A DNA stretch of 64,000 nucleotides from Listeria immobilis (GCF_014322765.1 NZ_JAASTZ010000007.1:94979-158978), one strand, 5' to 3'. Numbered from the stretch's first letter, positions 25,313-33,425 are shown. Notes: generated by a model from the letters alone, not told the origin. A program made the numbers and translations.

Positions 25313-26272
25313 ATGATTTCCTTTGTAGGGGCCGGTCCAGGAGACATTGAACTATTGACAGTAAAAGGCCAGCAACTATTAGAACAAGCAGATGCAGTAA
25401 TCTATGATAGATTAGTCAATCCGCTGTTATTATTCCATTGTAAAGCTACATGTGATTTTTATTATGTTGGGAAAACCCCTTATCAACACTCAACAAAGCA
25501 AACAGAAATTAATGTGCTACTTAAAGAGAAACCCAAAAAGTATCAACGGATTGTTCGGCTTAAAGGTGGGGACCCAGAAATTTTTGGTCGTTTATCTGAA
25601 GAACTAGAGATTGTGACAAATGAGGGATATTCGTTTGAAATTGTTCCTGGAGTTACTGCAGCAAGTGGAAGTGCCGCCTACAGTGGGTTATCATTAACTA
25701 AGCGGGGAATTGCTCGAGGCGTGACTTTTCTCACAGGTCATTTAAAAGAAAATCAAGTGAATCAGGTCATTAACTTTCCAAAAGAACAAACACTGTGTTT
25801 ATATATGGGCATGGAGGCATTAAAAACGCTTATTCCTCAGTTGAAAGAATGCCAAACAAACGTCCATCTAGCCATTATTGAATGGGGGACTTTAGGACGG
25901 CAAAAGCGTATTTTTGGGACAGTGGATGATATTCTTTCCAAACTACAGACGAACCAAATCCAAAATCCAGCGATGATTTTGATTGGCGAAGCAGTAGCAG
26001 AGAAAGCGGCGTATCCCTGGTTTGACAAGTTAGAAAAAGCAGGGGAACAACTTCTGCTTATCTCCACGGAACGTCCGACAATGACTGAACTCATGGAATA
26101 TACAAGTCAAGGTGCAGATATCTGGTGGCATCAAGTAGGTGAGACCCGTGATAAACGCTTTGATGAAGTAAGTAAGAGAATGATGCAGGAAATTAACTTT
26201 CCAACGCTTATATTTAAAACTCAACAAGCAGAAGCACTTTTTGAACAAGACGTAATAGAAAAACAAGTCTAA
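25313..26272 (+). CDS. cobA: Uroporphyrinogen-III C-methyltransferase (siroheme synthesis)
   Basis: 319 residues. Residues 1-235 form the SAM-dependent tetrapyrrole methylase: SFVGAGPGDIELLT at the start, VIYDRLV, VRLKGGDPEIFGR and EIVPGVTAASG. It turns uroporphyrinogen III into precorrin-2 for siroheme. The remaining 80 residues have no clear match and may be a remnant of a uroporphyrinogen synthase domain (inference). With SirB it covers two of three siroheme steps; the oxidase step (SirC) is not in the window. A GGAGGTG lies before the ATG. Confidence 0.93.
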   Translation: MISFVGAGPGDIELLTVKGQQLLEQADAVIYDRLVNPLLLFHCKATCDFYYVGKTPYQHSTKQTEINVLLKEKPKKYQRIVRLKGGDPEIFGRLSEELEIVTNEGYSFEIVPGVTAASGSAAYSGLSLTKRGIARGVTFLTGHLKENQVNQVINFPKEQTLCLYMGMEALKTLIPQLKECQTNVHLAIIEWGTLGRQKRIFGTVDDILSKLQTNQIQNPAMILIGEAVAEKAAYPWFDKLEKAGEQLLLISTERPTMTELMEYTSQGADIWWHQVGETRDKRFDEVSKRMMQEINFPTLIFKTQQAEALFEQDVIEKQV

Positions 26273-26279
26273 CATTACT

Positions 26280-26318
26280 ATGAACCGCGTGCCAAAGAAA
26301 TTTTTGGGGGCGGTTCAT
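26280..26318. terminator. Hairpin after cobA
   Basis: ATGAACCGC (26280-26288) pairs with 26310-26318. The following tract is poor in T, so termination is uncertain. The rest of the gap to 26750 is AT-rich and shows no gene, RNA or repeat that I can support. Confidence 0.5.
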
Positions 26319-26802
26319 TGATGTATAGATGGTATACTAATTTGCTTTTTAATTTTGTAATCTTGCTCATAAAGTACGTATCAAAGACTGAAAAATAATT
26401 TGTGATGATTTTAAGGCAGTATATCAAGTCCAATCAAAGGAAAACGCACATATTTTTTTATTTAGTGTGATTGAAAAACGATAGACAAGCTATTCTAAAG
26501 TAATGCAGTCACGCATAGAAAGTCCAAATTTATTACTTTTTTATGAATTCCAACGAGTATCCACTGAAGTATTTATTCCACTAATCTGAAAGAATCTTTC
26601 AATAAAAAATATAGTCTCAGAAAAGGAAATTTCAAAATAAAGAAACTCTAGGGCGCTTCCTGGTATCCATTTATTTTGCACATGGGCAATTTATTTGCGC
26701 TTCCAAAAGGCTTCATTTAGTACTTTTAATAATCTTTTTTACCTTCTGAAAAATTGTTATAATAAGAACAGGTGAAAATGAATAATAGAAGGAGTGGCTT
26801 AC

Positions 26803-27162
26803 TTGATTATTACCTTATCGATTATTGTTGGGATAATTATTGTTATTTTTATCTCGTTATACCTTATTATTGCGACTGCAGTTAAAAAAGCGAGCAATAC
26901 AAACTGGGAGGAGACTAATGCTCTCGTCGTAGCTAGCAGATTCACTAGCCGAACAATGGGAGATGAAATATCACGTGCACAAGGCGAGACCGTCCGTAGA
27001 GTGGAGCTAACAGTAAGGTTCAAATTACGAGATGGAAGTGAGTTTGAAGGGAAAAGATGGGTAACTATAAAGACTAAACATAGCTCATGGTTATATGAAA
27101 ACAAAGTAGTTACAATCATGTACGATACAAGCAATCCAAAACGGTTTAAAATTAAAGAATAA
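26803..27162 (+). CDS. Membrane-anchored DUF3592-like protein
   Basis: 119 residues from TTG at 26803, 8 bp after AAGGAG; GTG at 26794 overlaps that site and is unlikely. One N-terminal membrane helix (about 4-24) is followed by a beta-rich domain (ALVVASRFTSR, VELTVRFKLRDGS, VVTIMYDTSNPKRF) like the DUF3592 family of small surface domains. A -10 box TATAAT is at 26758-26763. It stands alone between nirBD and the prophage, and its role is unknown. From 27163 to 27451 no gene is seen. Confidence 0.72.
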   Translation: MIITLSIIVGIIIVIFISLYLIIATAVKKASNTNWEETNALVVASRFTSRTMGDEISRAQGETVRRVELTVRFKLRDGSEFEGKRWVTIKTKHSSWLYENKVVTIMYDTSNPKRFKIKE

Positions 27163-27451
27163 ACAAAATACAGCTATCAACAGAAAATCATACAACTATT
27201 GCTAAAATAAATCGTATGTTGATAAACTCGTTTGCTCTTTTTTATGAAAAATATATCAAGCAAAAATCGCTGGCACTGTCATGTTTACTAGAGATAAAAC
27301 GTGATAAAGACAATAGTACTAAGCGAAGAGTTGAATGAAATCGAAAAAATTATTCTTAGTATTGCACTTTACATAGAATCATTCAATATCATACTGTCGT
27401 CACAAATTCGTAGTGAAAATTCTCTAAAATATGCTGATTTAAATAGAAAAA

Positions 27452-27499
27452 ATCATCTTTTATAAGCCGGATTTGTAGAACCGTTTTATAAAAGATGAT
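27452..27499. terminator. Terminator of tRNA-Ser (bidirectional)
   Basis: ATCATCTTTTATAA (27452-27465) pairs perfectly with 27486-27499. T runs are present on both sides. It lies 22 bp beyond the 3' end of the leftward tRNA gene. Confidence 0.82.
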
Positions 27500-27520
27500 C
27501 TTTTTTACGAATTGATAAAA

Positions 27521-27610
27521 CGGAGAAACGGGGATTCGAACCCCGGCGCGGCATACACCGCCTAACAGATTTCGAGTCTGTCCCCTTCAGCCGGACTTGG
27601 GTATTTCTCC
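27521..27610 (-). tRNA. tRNA-Ser (anticodon CGA)
   Basis: Complete class II cloverleaf on the minus strand: acceptor GGAGAAA/TTTCTCC, D stem CCC/GGG, anticodon stem ACAGA/TCTGT with loop CTCGAAA (CGA, reads UCG), long variable arm GGCGG/GCCGC, T arm CGGGG-TTCGAAT-CCCCG and discriminator G. No CCA is encoded. The 5' end faces the prophage. Confidence 0.96.
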
Positions 27611-27651
27611 ATGTAGGCGTATCAACGACTTAACAAGCCTTTATGATTTTC

Positions 27652-27672
27652 TGACTATCATTTTGACTATCA
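27652..27672. repeat. Direct repeats beside the integrase gene, possible integrase arm sites
   Basis: TGACTATCA occurs at 27652-27660 and 27664-27672, a 12-bp period. They lie between the tRNA gene and the integrase stop, where arm-type binding sites would be expected. Confidence 0.5.
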
Positions 27673-27690
27673 AATCAATTTCAACAGTTT

Positions 27691-28836
27691 TTATTTTAGC
27701 ATAAAATCAGAAAAAAGAGAAGCTGTAGAATCTTTCTTTTCTTGCGTAACATGCGTATAAATATTAGATGTAGTTTGTATATCTGCATGTCCTAAGCGTT
27801 CTTGTACGTCTTTTAATGATGCGCCAGCTTCAAATAACAGTGAAGCGTGCGTATGACGGAAGCCATGAGAAGTTATTTTTTTTAATTCAGTGTGATGTTT
27901 AAAAATGTTATCTAACCACGAATAAGTAGAGCTGGGATTATAATAATTTCCTTCATTGTCGAATATGATTTGTACTTTATCTAATCTCAAAATATGATGA
28001 TTTTCACGTTGATACTTTTTCCATTTTTTTAACACATCAACTGTAGATACATCTATACTTATGTCTCGCTTACCAGCTTTTGTTTTAGTAGTATTCACTA
28101 AAATGCGAGCATGTTCGCCACGTGAGAGAGTTTTATTTATATACAAACGTTTGTTGTTTAAATCTACATCTTTCCATGTCAGCGCTAGTGCCTCAGACTT
28201 TCTCAATCCCGTAAAAGCTAACAGATAGAAAAATGTATATTTGAAAATATCGTCTTTGACAGTATCTAAAAACGAACGTAATTCATACTTGTCATAGAAT
28301 GTAATATCTTTTTCCTCTTTTTCTATCATTTCTCCGCGCGGAATAATGACAAACACAAACGGATCAGTATCAATTAAGTGTAATGATATTGCATATTTAA
28401 AGACACGAGAAGTTAAATTTTTCAAACGTTTATATGATGTCGAATTTGTTTTTGACCATGCGTTTATGACTTGCTGACAGAAATGTATGTCTATTTTATC
28501 GATAAACTTATCGCTAAAAAATGGTAATATGTGATGATTGAAGAATATTTTAGTGCGTTCTAACGTGCTTTCTTTGACTGTTTGCGTATAGAGATCTAAC
28601 CATGAAAAATACACTTCTTCAAATTTCAGCGCCTTTTTTTTGGTTTTCAATCCACCTTCCTCTAATATTTGCATTTCAATGCGCTTTAGCTCCATTTTAG
28701 CTTCTCTCTCTGTTTTAAATCCTCGGCGAGTGGTCTGTTTTCGTTTTCCAGTCATGTTATCTATACCAGCATAAACTCGAAACATATAACGAATTTCATT
28801 TTTTGAATTCAAATATGATTTAATACGTTTATCCAT
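27691..28836 (-). CDS. int: Tyrosine recombinase integrase
   Basis: 381 residues from ATG 28836 behind AGGAGGATAAAA; a longer frame to 28905 lacks a site. Order: N-terminal Arm-binding domain (KSYLNSKNEIRYMFRVYAG), SAM-like core-binding domain, and catalytic domain with Arg in TGLRKSEALALTW, Lys in the beta hairpin (NTTKTKAGKRDI), HGFRHTHAS (His and Arg), the later His in LGHADIQTT and Tyr in NIYTHV. All catalytic residues are present. It integrates and, with an excisionase, excises the prophage at the adjacent tRNA-Ser. Confidence 0.96.
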   Translation of the reverse strand: MDKRIKSYLNSKNEIRYMFRVYAGIDNMTGKRKQTTRRGFKTEREAKMELKRIEMQILEEGGLKTKKKALKFEEVYFSWLDLYTQTVKESTLERTKIFFNHHILPFFSDKFIDKIDIHFCQQVINAWSKTNSTSYKRLKNLTSRVFKYAISLHLIDTDPFVFVIIPRGEMIEKEEKDITFYDKYELRSFLDTVKDDIFKYTFFYLLAFTGLRKSEALALTWKDVDLNNKRLYINKTLSRGEHARILVNTTKTKAGKRDISIDVSTVDVLKKWKKYQRENHHILRLDKVQIIFDNEGNYYNPSSTYSWLDNIFKHHTELKKITSHGFRHTHASLLFEAGASLKDVQERLGHADIQTTSNIYTHVTQEKKDSTASLFSDFMLK

Positions 28837-28924
28837 TTTTATCCTCCTAACCGAATGTATGTTCTTTTGAAGGGTACAGCAAATTATGTTAAAATGAATT
28901 TGCATACTCCTATGTGTGTATTTG

Positions 28925-28957
28925 AAAACGCTTATCTCTGTGCGGAGAGGGCGTTTT
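28925..28957. terminator. Hairpin between the leftward membrane protein gene and int
   Basis: AAAACGC (28925-28931) pairs with GCGTTTT (28951-28957), with an inner CTCT/AGAG stem. T runs flank it; it may partly insulate int from the repressor transcript. Confidence 0.55.
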
Positions 28958-28960
28958 TTG

Positions 28961-29995
28961 TTATTTATCTTTATTGAAGTTTTTATTTATTTCAATCTCT
29001 GTTTCGCTTGCTTTTAATCCTGTTATTTTGACTCCATTTTTATTATAAGAGTGACGAGCATTTAAAATGGCTGAATACGCTCCATCTTTGTAATGCATAT
29101 TTACATAAAGAGCATCTTCTTTGTCTTTGTATTTGTCAATTACTTTATTTAGTATTTCTTCAGATTGTTTTTTTGAAATTTTATCATTTATGACAATTTC
29201 TAAATGTTTACCTTGTGCTTCTTCATTTTCATTTATTTCATTGATAGTATAGTTTTTTGTACTAATTAAAGCATCTGTTTGTTTACTTTCTTCTTTTTCG
29301 GTAGTATTCTTTGATTTTACATCATCATTTGGATAATATTCACTACTAACTAAATTAGTTAGAGCGTTAGTCAAGGCTTCATCAGACTGACTTATTGTAT
29401 TTTTAACATTGTTTAATAAATTATCAAAGTTTCCATTATCCAAATTGTTTTTTACATCATTTGCTGCTTGAATGCGCAAGTCAATCGCTTCTTCCATTTT
29501 CCTAGCGTATTCTTCAGTTTCAGAATCAATTTTCAAAATCTTAGAGGATTGTATATAGTTTTTTTGACTTTCATATTTTGTAATTAGTGTAGATAACCTT
29601 GATTTTAATGTTTCTAGATCTTCGTCAGTTTCTATTGAGGCAAATGCTTGTTTCCAGTTGGTATCCCAATTTTCATCAAATTCTTTAGTTATTTTATCAC
29701 TAGTTGATTTCAAGTCTTGCTCTGTTTTCTTTTTTGAATCGTTCTTTGAGTTTGTAGAATTTTTTTCTTTGTGCTGATTTTGTACCGCTGTGTCTTTTGT
29801 TCTTTCCATTTCTTTCTTTTCATTAATAGCAGATGTTCCCATTATCAATCCTATTAAAAATAATGAAAAACCAACTATCAAAATAATCATAGGAACCTTC
29901 TTTTGTTTCTTTCTAAAAAGATTAACAATTAGCCAAACGATCCCAACTAAAAACCCCAGAATTCCTAATATCGCAAAAATTGAATCCAAATTCAT
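28961..29995 (-). CDS. Phage membrane protein with coiled-coil, function unknown
   Basis: 344 residues from ATG 29995, preceded by AGGGAGAG. Two membrane helices (about 4-25 and 35-55) are followed by a long Lys/Glu/Ser-rich helical region (60-240) and a C-terminal mixed domain. The place between integrase and repressor, on the lysogenic transcript, is where phages carry superinfection-exclusion or host-fitness genes. That role is inferred from position. Confidence 0.78.
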   Translation of the reverse strand: MNLDSIFAILGILGFLVGIVWLIVNLFRKKQKKVPMIILIVGFSLFLIGLIMGTSAINEKKEMERTKDTAVQNQHKEKNSTNSKNDSKKKTEQDLKSTSDKITKEFDENWDTNWKQAFASIETDEDLETLKSRLSTLITKYESQKNYIQSSKILKIDSETEEYARKMEEAIDLRIQAANDVKNNLDNGNFDNLLNNVKNTISQSDEALTNALTNLVSSEYYPNDDVKSKNTTEKEESKQTDALISTKNYTINEINENEEAQGKHLEIVINDKISKKQSEEILNKVIDKYKDKEDALYVNMHYKDGAYSAILNARHSYNKNGVKITGLKASETEIEINKNFNKDK

Positions 29996-30040
29996 CTCTC
30001 CCTTTATCAAATTTTTATATAAACACATTTGTGCAAATAC

Positions 30041-30517
30041 CTAGCAAGCGATAATTTGAATGCTACTTCTAAAAATGATTACATATCCGTTGCATTCAAC
30101 TGTATTTCCGTATTTATTCTTATAATATTCTATAGAATGCTTTAAAAAATCTTCGGTTACTTCTAAAAACTCTGAAACCTCGTAGTATTCAGTGAAACCC
30201 TCGTAATAAGCATCAATAATTTTTCGTAAAGGGACAAGTGATTCATAACCCCAATTTCTCGCAAGTTTTTCTTGTTTTCTTTCATTAACTGTATTTTGAT
30301 TAATAATATTCCCAACTGTCAATTTGTGATGTCCAATTTCTTCTACTATAGTGCACCGCATTTCAATATCACTTTGTCGAGGATTTACGAATATTCTACT
30401 ATTATAATATAATCCTTTATGAAATTCTTGCATATTTTTGTCTTCAATAATAGTTAGTTCAGGAAATTGCTCTCTGTATTTATCTAACCACATACATACA
30501 TTCATCTCATTTCTCAT
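30041..30517 (-). CDS. ImmA/IrrE-like protein of the lysis-lysogeny switch
   Basis: 158 residues. The region CTIVEEIGHHKLTVG is the ImmA/IrrE zinc site in the EExGHH form common in Firmicute prophages, where the classical HExxH starts with His. The following NERKQEKLARNWGY helix is typical. Members cleave or control the partner repressor. The start overlaps the repressor stop, so the two are coupled. Confidence 0.85.
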   Translation of the reverse strand: MRNEMNVCMWLDKYREQFPELTIIEDKNMQEFHKGLYYNSRIFVNPRQSDIEMRCTIVEEIGHHKLTVGNIINQNTVNERKQEKLARNWGYESLVPLRKIIDAYYEGFTEYYEVSEFLEVTEDFLKHSIEYYKNKYGNTVECNGYVIIFRSSIQIIAC

Positions 30518-30837
30518 TTATATTTTTGTTGAATCAAGTCAATATATTCAAGAATTTTTTTCATATCTTCTTCTGTTGCGGATGGATCAATGTGAGCTGC
30601 AAGTGTTGCCGCTTCTTGAGGGATGTCGTTGTCGACATAGGGGTTGTCAGTTCTACCTAAAAGATAATCTGTAGAAACATTGAAATAATCAGCTACTTTT
30701 TTTAAACTTTCTCCGTTTGGGATTTTTTTCTTCCAGGAATAAAGTGAATTCCTACCAAATCCCAGTTTTTCTTCTAGTTCAACAATGCTAATTTTTTGTT
30801 TCTCGGCTAAAAATTTCACCCTATCAAATGTAGTCAT
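30514..30837 (-). CDS. CI-like phage repressor (XRE HTH)
   Basis: 107 residues from ATG 30837, 6 bp after AAGGTG. An XRE helix-turn-helix (ISIVELEEKLGFGRNSLYSW, then VADYFNVSTDYLLGR) fills the first 70 residues; a short helical tail ends the protein. It lacks a LexA-like protease domain, so inactivation by the adjacent ImmA-like protein is likely. Its leader carries the switch promoters and operators. Confidence 0.9.
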   Translation of the reverse strand: MTTFDRVKFLAEKQKISIVELEEKLGFGRNSLYSWKKKIPNGESLKKVADYFNVSTDYLLGRTDNPYVDNDIPQEAATLAAHIDPSATEEDMKKILEYIDLIQQKYK

Positions 30838-30894
30838 ATCATACACCTTTTCATATTGGTTATGAACAATTTAAATTTTAATAAAGAAAATGGT

Positions 30895-30923
30895 TGACAT
30901 CTAACTTAAAGTTTAATATACTA
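30895..30923 (+). promoter_or_regulatory. Rightward switch promoter
   Basis: Perfect TTGACA (30895-30900), 17-bp spacer, TATACT (30918-30923). The spacer holds TAAAGTTTAA. TTATGAAC (30861-30868) and GTTCATAA (30926-30933) flank it as an inverted pair. It drives the early region. Confidence 0.87.
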
Positions 30924-30932
30924 TGTTCATAA

Positions 30933-31080
30933 GCTAATTATTTAGCTAAACGAGTCAACGAATAAACCTATAAAATACTCGTTCCCCAACGATTTATGGC
31001 TCAATTGTATGCTTATTTAGCTATGTCTAGATTCTACACTAAAGTTTAAAATTTGTCAACATTATGCTAAATAATTAGCT
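30933..31080. repeat. Palindromic operator-like repeats in the switch region
   Basis: AGCTAATTATTTAGCT (30933-30948) is a palindrome with 6-bp arms. Its reverse complement recurs at 31065-31080 with one change, and a half-site TTATTTAGCT lies at 31013-31022. The outer copies flank both start sites, so a repressor bound to them could loop the region. Confidence 0.7.
31031..31059 (-). promoter_or_regulatory. Leftward switch promoter
   Basis: On the minus strand TTGACA (31059-31054), 17-bp spacer, TAGAAT (31036-31031). The spacer again holds TAAAGTTTAA (plus-strand reading). It reads into the repressor gene with a leader of about 190 nt and faces the rightward promoter. Confidence 0.85.
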
Positions 31081-31105
31081 AATAAGATAGAAAGGAGGTG
31101 AGAAA

Positions 31106-31288
31106 ATGAAAAAAATACAACTTGCAGACACCATTGGAGAAATGGTGGAGGAAAGAGATTCAGAAATTGTAAACGTAATTGATAGCGTTAAGAAAATTTG
31201 TGACGAGTCTAATTTAAATTACATCAAATTAAATAAAGCTCTATATCTGGCAGACAAAGAGCTTTACTTGAAAAGGCTTTATTCATAA
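31106..31288 (+). CDS. Small early phage protein
   Basis: 60 residues, highly charged and probably helical, with a perfect AAAGGAGGTGA ribosome site. It is the first gene of the rightward transcript, the usual place of Cro or an antirepressor, but no helix-turn-helix is evident. Confidence 0.7.
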   Translation: MKKIQLADTIGEMVEERDSEIVNVIDSVKKICDESNLNYIKLNKALYLADKELYLKRLYS

Positions 31289-31322
31289 CACAATCTCATG
31301 TAAATATTAGGAGGTGTTGAAT

Positions 31323-31406
31323 TTGTTTGGGAATATAGCACTCATTATTTCTATAATTGCTGTTAGTCTTGCTCTATGGGGACTTCTGGAAGAACTGGAT
31401 CGCTAA
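31323..31406 (+). CDS. 27-residue membrane micropeptide
   Basis: TTG start 6 bp after AGGAGGTG, which is a perfect ribosome site. The product is one hydrophobic helix (NIALIISIIAVSLALWGLL) with an acidic tail. It follows the 60-residue gene by 34 bp. Its last 44 bp overlap the end of a leftward gene. Confidence 0.6.
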   Translation: MFGNIALIISIIAVSLALWGLLEELDR

Positions 31407-31959
31407 GATCAAATTTTGTACTATAAAATTTGTAACGTTTTCTCTTTGTAACAGCAAAAGCATCACGTAGTATTGCACTTTTTGCAATTTTAAACGAGAC
31501 AATAATATTATTTTTGATGTGTTCTTGTGGAAGGATAAATATATCAAGATGTGTGTAAGAATTAGCTTTGAAAATCCCATGATTTTTATCTGGTATTTCT
31601 AATTCAAAAATTTCCGATCCTTCACGTTTAAAAACTTTTGCATCCTTTACACTAGGAGCTAAAGATTTTCTGGTTAGTAAATAAGTATTTTGATTATTAT
31701 CAGGACTAAATGCTCTGATATCGAAATATGCAATATCATTGGGAGATGGATTTACAACTTGTACTTGGTACAAAAAGCCGGCACCATAGCTGTTTATTTC
31801 TTCCGTTGGGTTTATTAGTTCAATCTGTCCATCTGTAATGACTTCAAGATTTTTACAAATATCGACTGTTAAATTCTTTCGATTTTTGAATAAAGTAAAT
31901 GCGGATATTAGTACCGCAATACTAGACAAAGAAATTGTTGCGATATCTTTCCATATCAT
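31363..31959 (-). CDS. Leftward membrane-anchored cassette protein 1
   Basis: 198 residues: one N-terminal membrane helix (about 8-24) and a beta-rich domain, probably outside the membrane or facing the cytoplasm depending on topology. It is opposite to all surrounding early genes and has its own extended -10 promoter, so it can be expressed in the lysogen. A second gene of the same size and layout lies at 33925-34518 with a near-identical promoter. Likely a lysogenic-conversion or exclusion gene; no family recognised. Confidence 0.78.
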   Translation of the reverse strand: MIWKDIATISLSSIAVLISAFTLFKNRKNLTVDICKNLEVITDGQIELINPTEEINSYGAGFLYQVQVVNPSPNDIAYFDIRAFSPDNNQNTYLLTRKSLAPSVKDAKVFKREGSEIFELEIPDKNHGIFKANSYTHLDIFILPQEHIKNNIIVSFKIAKSAILRDAFAVTKRKRYKFYSTKFDLSDPVLPEVPIEQD

Positions 31960-31968
31960 TATGTAACC

Positions 31969-32001
31969 ACCTCGCTTTCAAGATAAATTATAACACGTGA
32001 A
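31969..32001 (-). promoter_or_regulatory. Extended -10 promoter of cassette 1
   Basis: Minus strand: TTCACGTG-T-TATAAT then a leader ending TGAAAGCGAGGT, which includes the ribosome site. TG one base before TATAAT makes an extended -10. The same block recurs at 34529-34560. Confidence 0.75.
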
Positions 32002-32027
32002 AACCTAAACAAGAAAGGATAACAATA

Positions 32028-32351
32028 ATGACTTTAAACGATAAAATCATATTTTACTTAATGGAAAATCCTAAAGCAACCAATTCAGATATCGCTAATT
32101 TCTGCGAAATACAAGAGAATCATGCAAAAGTAACCATTTCAAAATTGAAATCACGAGGGGATATTGAGGTTTCGGGACAAGGAGATAAACGTACTATCAC
32201 CGTACTAAAAGAACCTGCTGTCAAATTGAACAAGAAAGAGCGGTACAATCGTCAATTGGACTTCTTGGAAGAGATTATGTTTTCCGATGTGGACCCAAAA
32301 TATAGACTGGAAGCCTCAGCGCAGCATATAAGATTATTAAACAAATTATAG
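32028..32351 (+). CDS. Winged-helix phage regulator
   Basis: 107 residues. The first 60 form a winged helix (ATNSDIANFCEIQENHAKVTI, SKLKSRGDIEVSG wing). The tail is helical and charged. Preceded by AAGAAAGGATAACA. Target unknown; one of three small DNA-binding proteins in a row, in the position of Cro and related early regulators. Confidence 0.8.
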   Translation: MTLNDKIIFYLMENPKATNSDIANFCEIQENHAKVTISKLKSRGDIEVSGQGDKRTITVLKEPAVKLNKKERYNRQLDFLEEIMFSDVDPKYRLEASAQHIRLLNKL

Positions 32352-32365
32352 AAAGGAGCAAAAAC

Positions 32366-32557
32366 ATGTCAGTAGAACATCAGCGTTTCGCTGTTGCGGT
32401 ATACGCAAAGTTAAAAGCTATAAACATGAAACAATCTGATTTAGCAAAAATGTTAGGCATTAGCAATCCTTATTTATCAGATATCATAAACGGCAAAAGA
32501 GACGCGGCGAAAGTTAGAAAAGAGATTGCAGAAATTTTAGAAATTGAAGTCGATTAG
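32366..32557 (+). CDS. Cro/CI-type XRE HTH protein
   Basis: 63 residues, almost entirely an XRE helix-turn-helix (MKQSDLAKMLGISNPYLSDI, INGKRDAAKVRKEIAEIL). Ribosome site AAAGGAG. A good candidate for the Cro of the switch or for a second operator-binding protein. Confidence 0.85.
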   Translation: MSVEHQRFAVAVYAKLKAINMKQSDLAKMLGISNPYLSDIINGKRDAAKVRKEIAEILEIEVD

Positions 32558-32575
32558 AAAGGAGATTGACATTAA

Positions 32576-32764
32576 ATGATCATCAAATTAGACAAGGACA
32601 GTTATTATTCGCAACAAGAGTTACTTAAACAATTAAGTATCGGTTATGAAACATTGAGAAATCTTGAGATAAAAGGAGAGTTATCTGCACGTAAATTAGG
32701 AAAAACACTTTATTATCAAGGAGCAGATGTTTTGGATTCTTGGGAGAGAATGTTGAAGAGGTGA
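32576..32764 (+). CDS. Excisionase-like HTH protein
   Basis: 62 residues with a MerR/excisionase-type helix (YYSQQELLKQLSIGYETLRN, then KLGKTLYYQGADVLDSWE), as in HTH_17 proteins. Phage members act as directionality factors or early regulators. AAAGGAGATTGACATTAA precedes the ATG. Confidence 0.78.
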   Translation: MIIKLDKDSYYSQQELLKQLSIGYETLRNLEIKGELSARKLGKTLYYQGADVLDSWERMLKR

Positions 32765-32788
32765 ATATAAATACAAGAAGGTGTGAAG

Positions 32789-32974
32789 ATGAACAAAGAA
32801 ATTCAAGATTTAATTGTTGAGATACGAAAATACGACCCAAGTTACGTTCCAAAATCAGTTGGAAATTATTTGCTAGTTGAACTTCAATCAAAGCATTTAG
32901 ATCATCAAATTAAATATAAAAAAAGACCAAAGTACAAACATCGCTTCGCTAATTCACTTGAGCGGCATTGGTAA
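32789..32974 (+). CDS. Small basic phage protein
   Basis: 61 residues, ATG 32789 after AAGGTG. The C-terminal third is strongly basic (KYKKRPKYKHRF). No family recognised. Confidence 0.6.
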   Translation: MNKEIQDLIVEIRKYDPSYVPKSVGNYLLVELQSKHLDHQIKYKKRPKYKHRFANSLERHW

Positions 32975-33076
32975 AAGAAAAACTCACAGTTATAAATAGT
33001 AAGTTAGAGCTTACTAAAACCGCGAGTTACAAAATAATATTTGAATTAATTATATCACAGAAACGGAGTTTTGAGA

Positions 33077-33199
33077 ATGAAAAAATTAATCAAAAAACAT
33101 GAAAACACATTATTAATTTATCTGTTTTGCTTACAAATCGGCATGTTTATATCAGTAATTTACATTTTACTCGGATGGTTCACATTATTTTTGAAATGA
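33077..33199 (+). CDS. 40-residue membrane micropeptide
   Basis: ATG 33077 after CGGAGTTTTGAGA. A short basic head (MKKLIKKHE) precedes one hydrophobic helix. First of four tightly packed tiny frames. Confidence 0.5.
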   Translation: MKKLIKKHENTLLIYLFCLQIGMFISVIYILLGWFTLFLK

Positions 33200-33208
33200 G
33201 GTTTTGAA

Positions 33209-33361
33209 ATGAAGTTATTACGATTTTTTGGACTAGTAAGTATAGATGAAAACGGAAATGAATATATTGAAAAATCAGATAGGTACGCATTGATTGGTTT
33301 AGCTTCAATCATATTAATTACATTTATTATTTTCGTGAGCGGGTTGATTTTAAATGGCTGA
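33209..33361 (+). CDS. 50-residue membrane micropeptide
   Basis: ATG 33209 after GAGGTTTTGAA. A polar N half is followed by a C-terminal membrane helix (LIGLASIILITFIIFVSGLI). Its end overlaps the next tiny frame. Confidence 0.5.
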   Translation: MKLLRFFGLVSIDENGNEYIEKSDRYALIGLASIILITFIIFVSGLILNG

Positions 33362-33425
33362 ATTAATAACGATTATTGCATTGATTCTTTTGTTAATGCT
33401 ACTTGCCAGAGGTGATAGAGAATGA
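33354..33425 (+). CDS. 23-residue hydrophobic micropeptide
   Basis: Starts inside the preceding frame and ends in an ATGA overlap. Mostly one hydrophobic helix. Weak ribosome site; kept because of the overlaps on both sides. Confidence 0.35.
   Translation: MAELITIIALILLLMLLARGDRE

Noticed and set aside
30041..30517. ImmA-like protein dead because of a lost first His of HExxH
   Set aside because: The EExGHH form is common in Firmicute prophage members, so loss of function is not implied.
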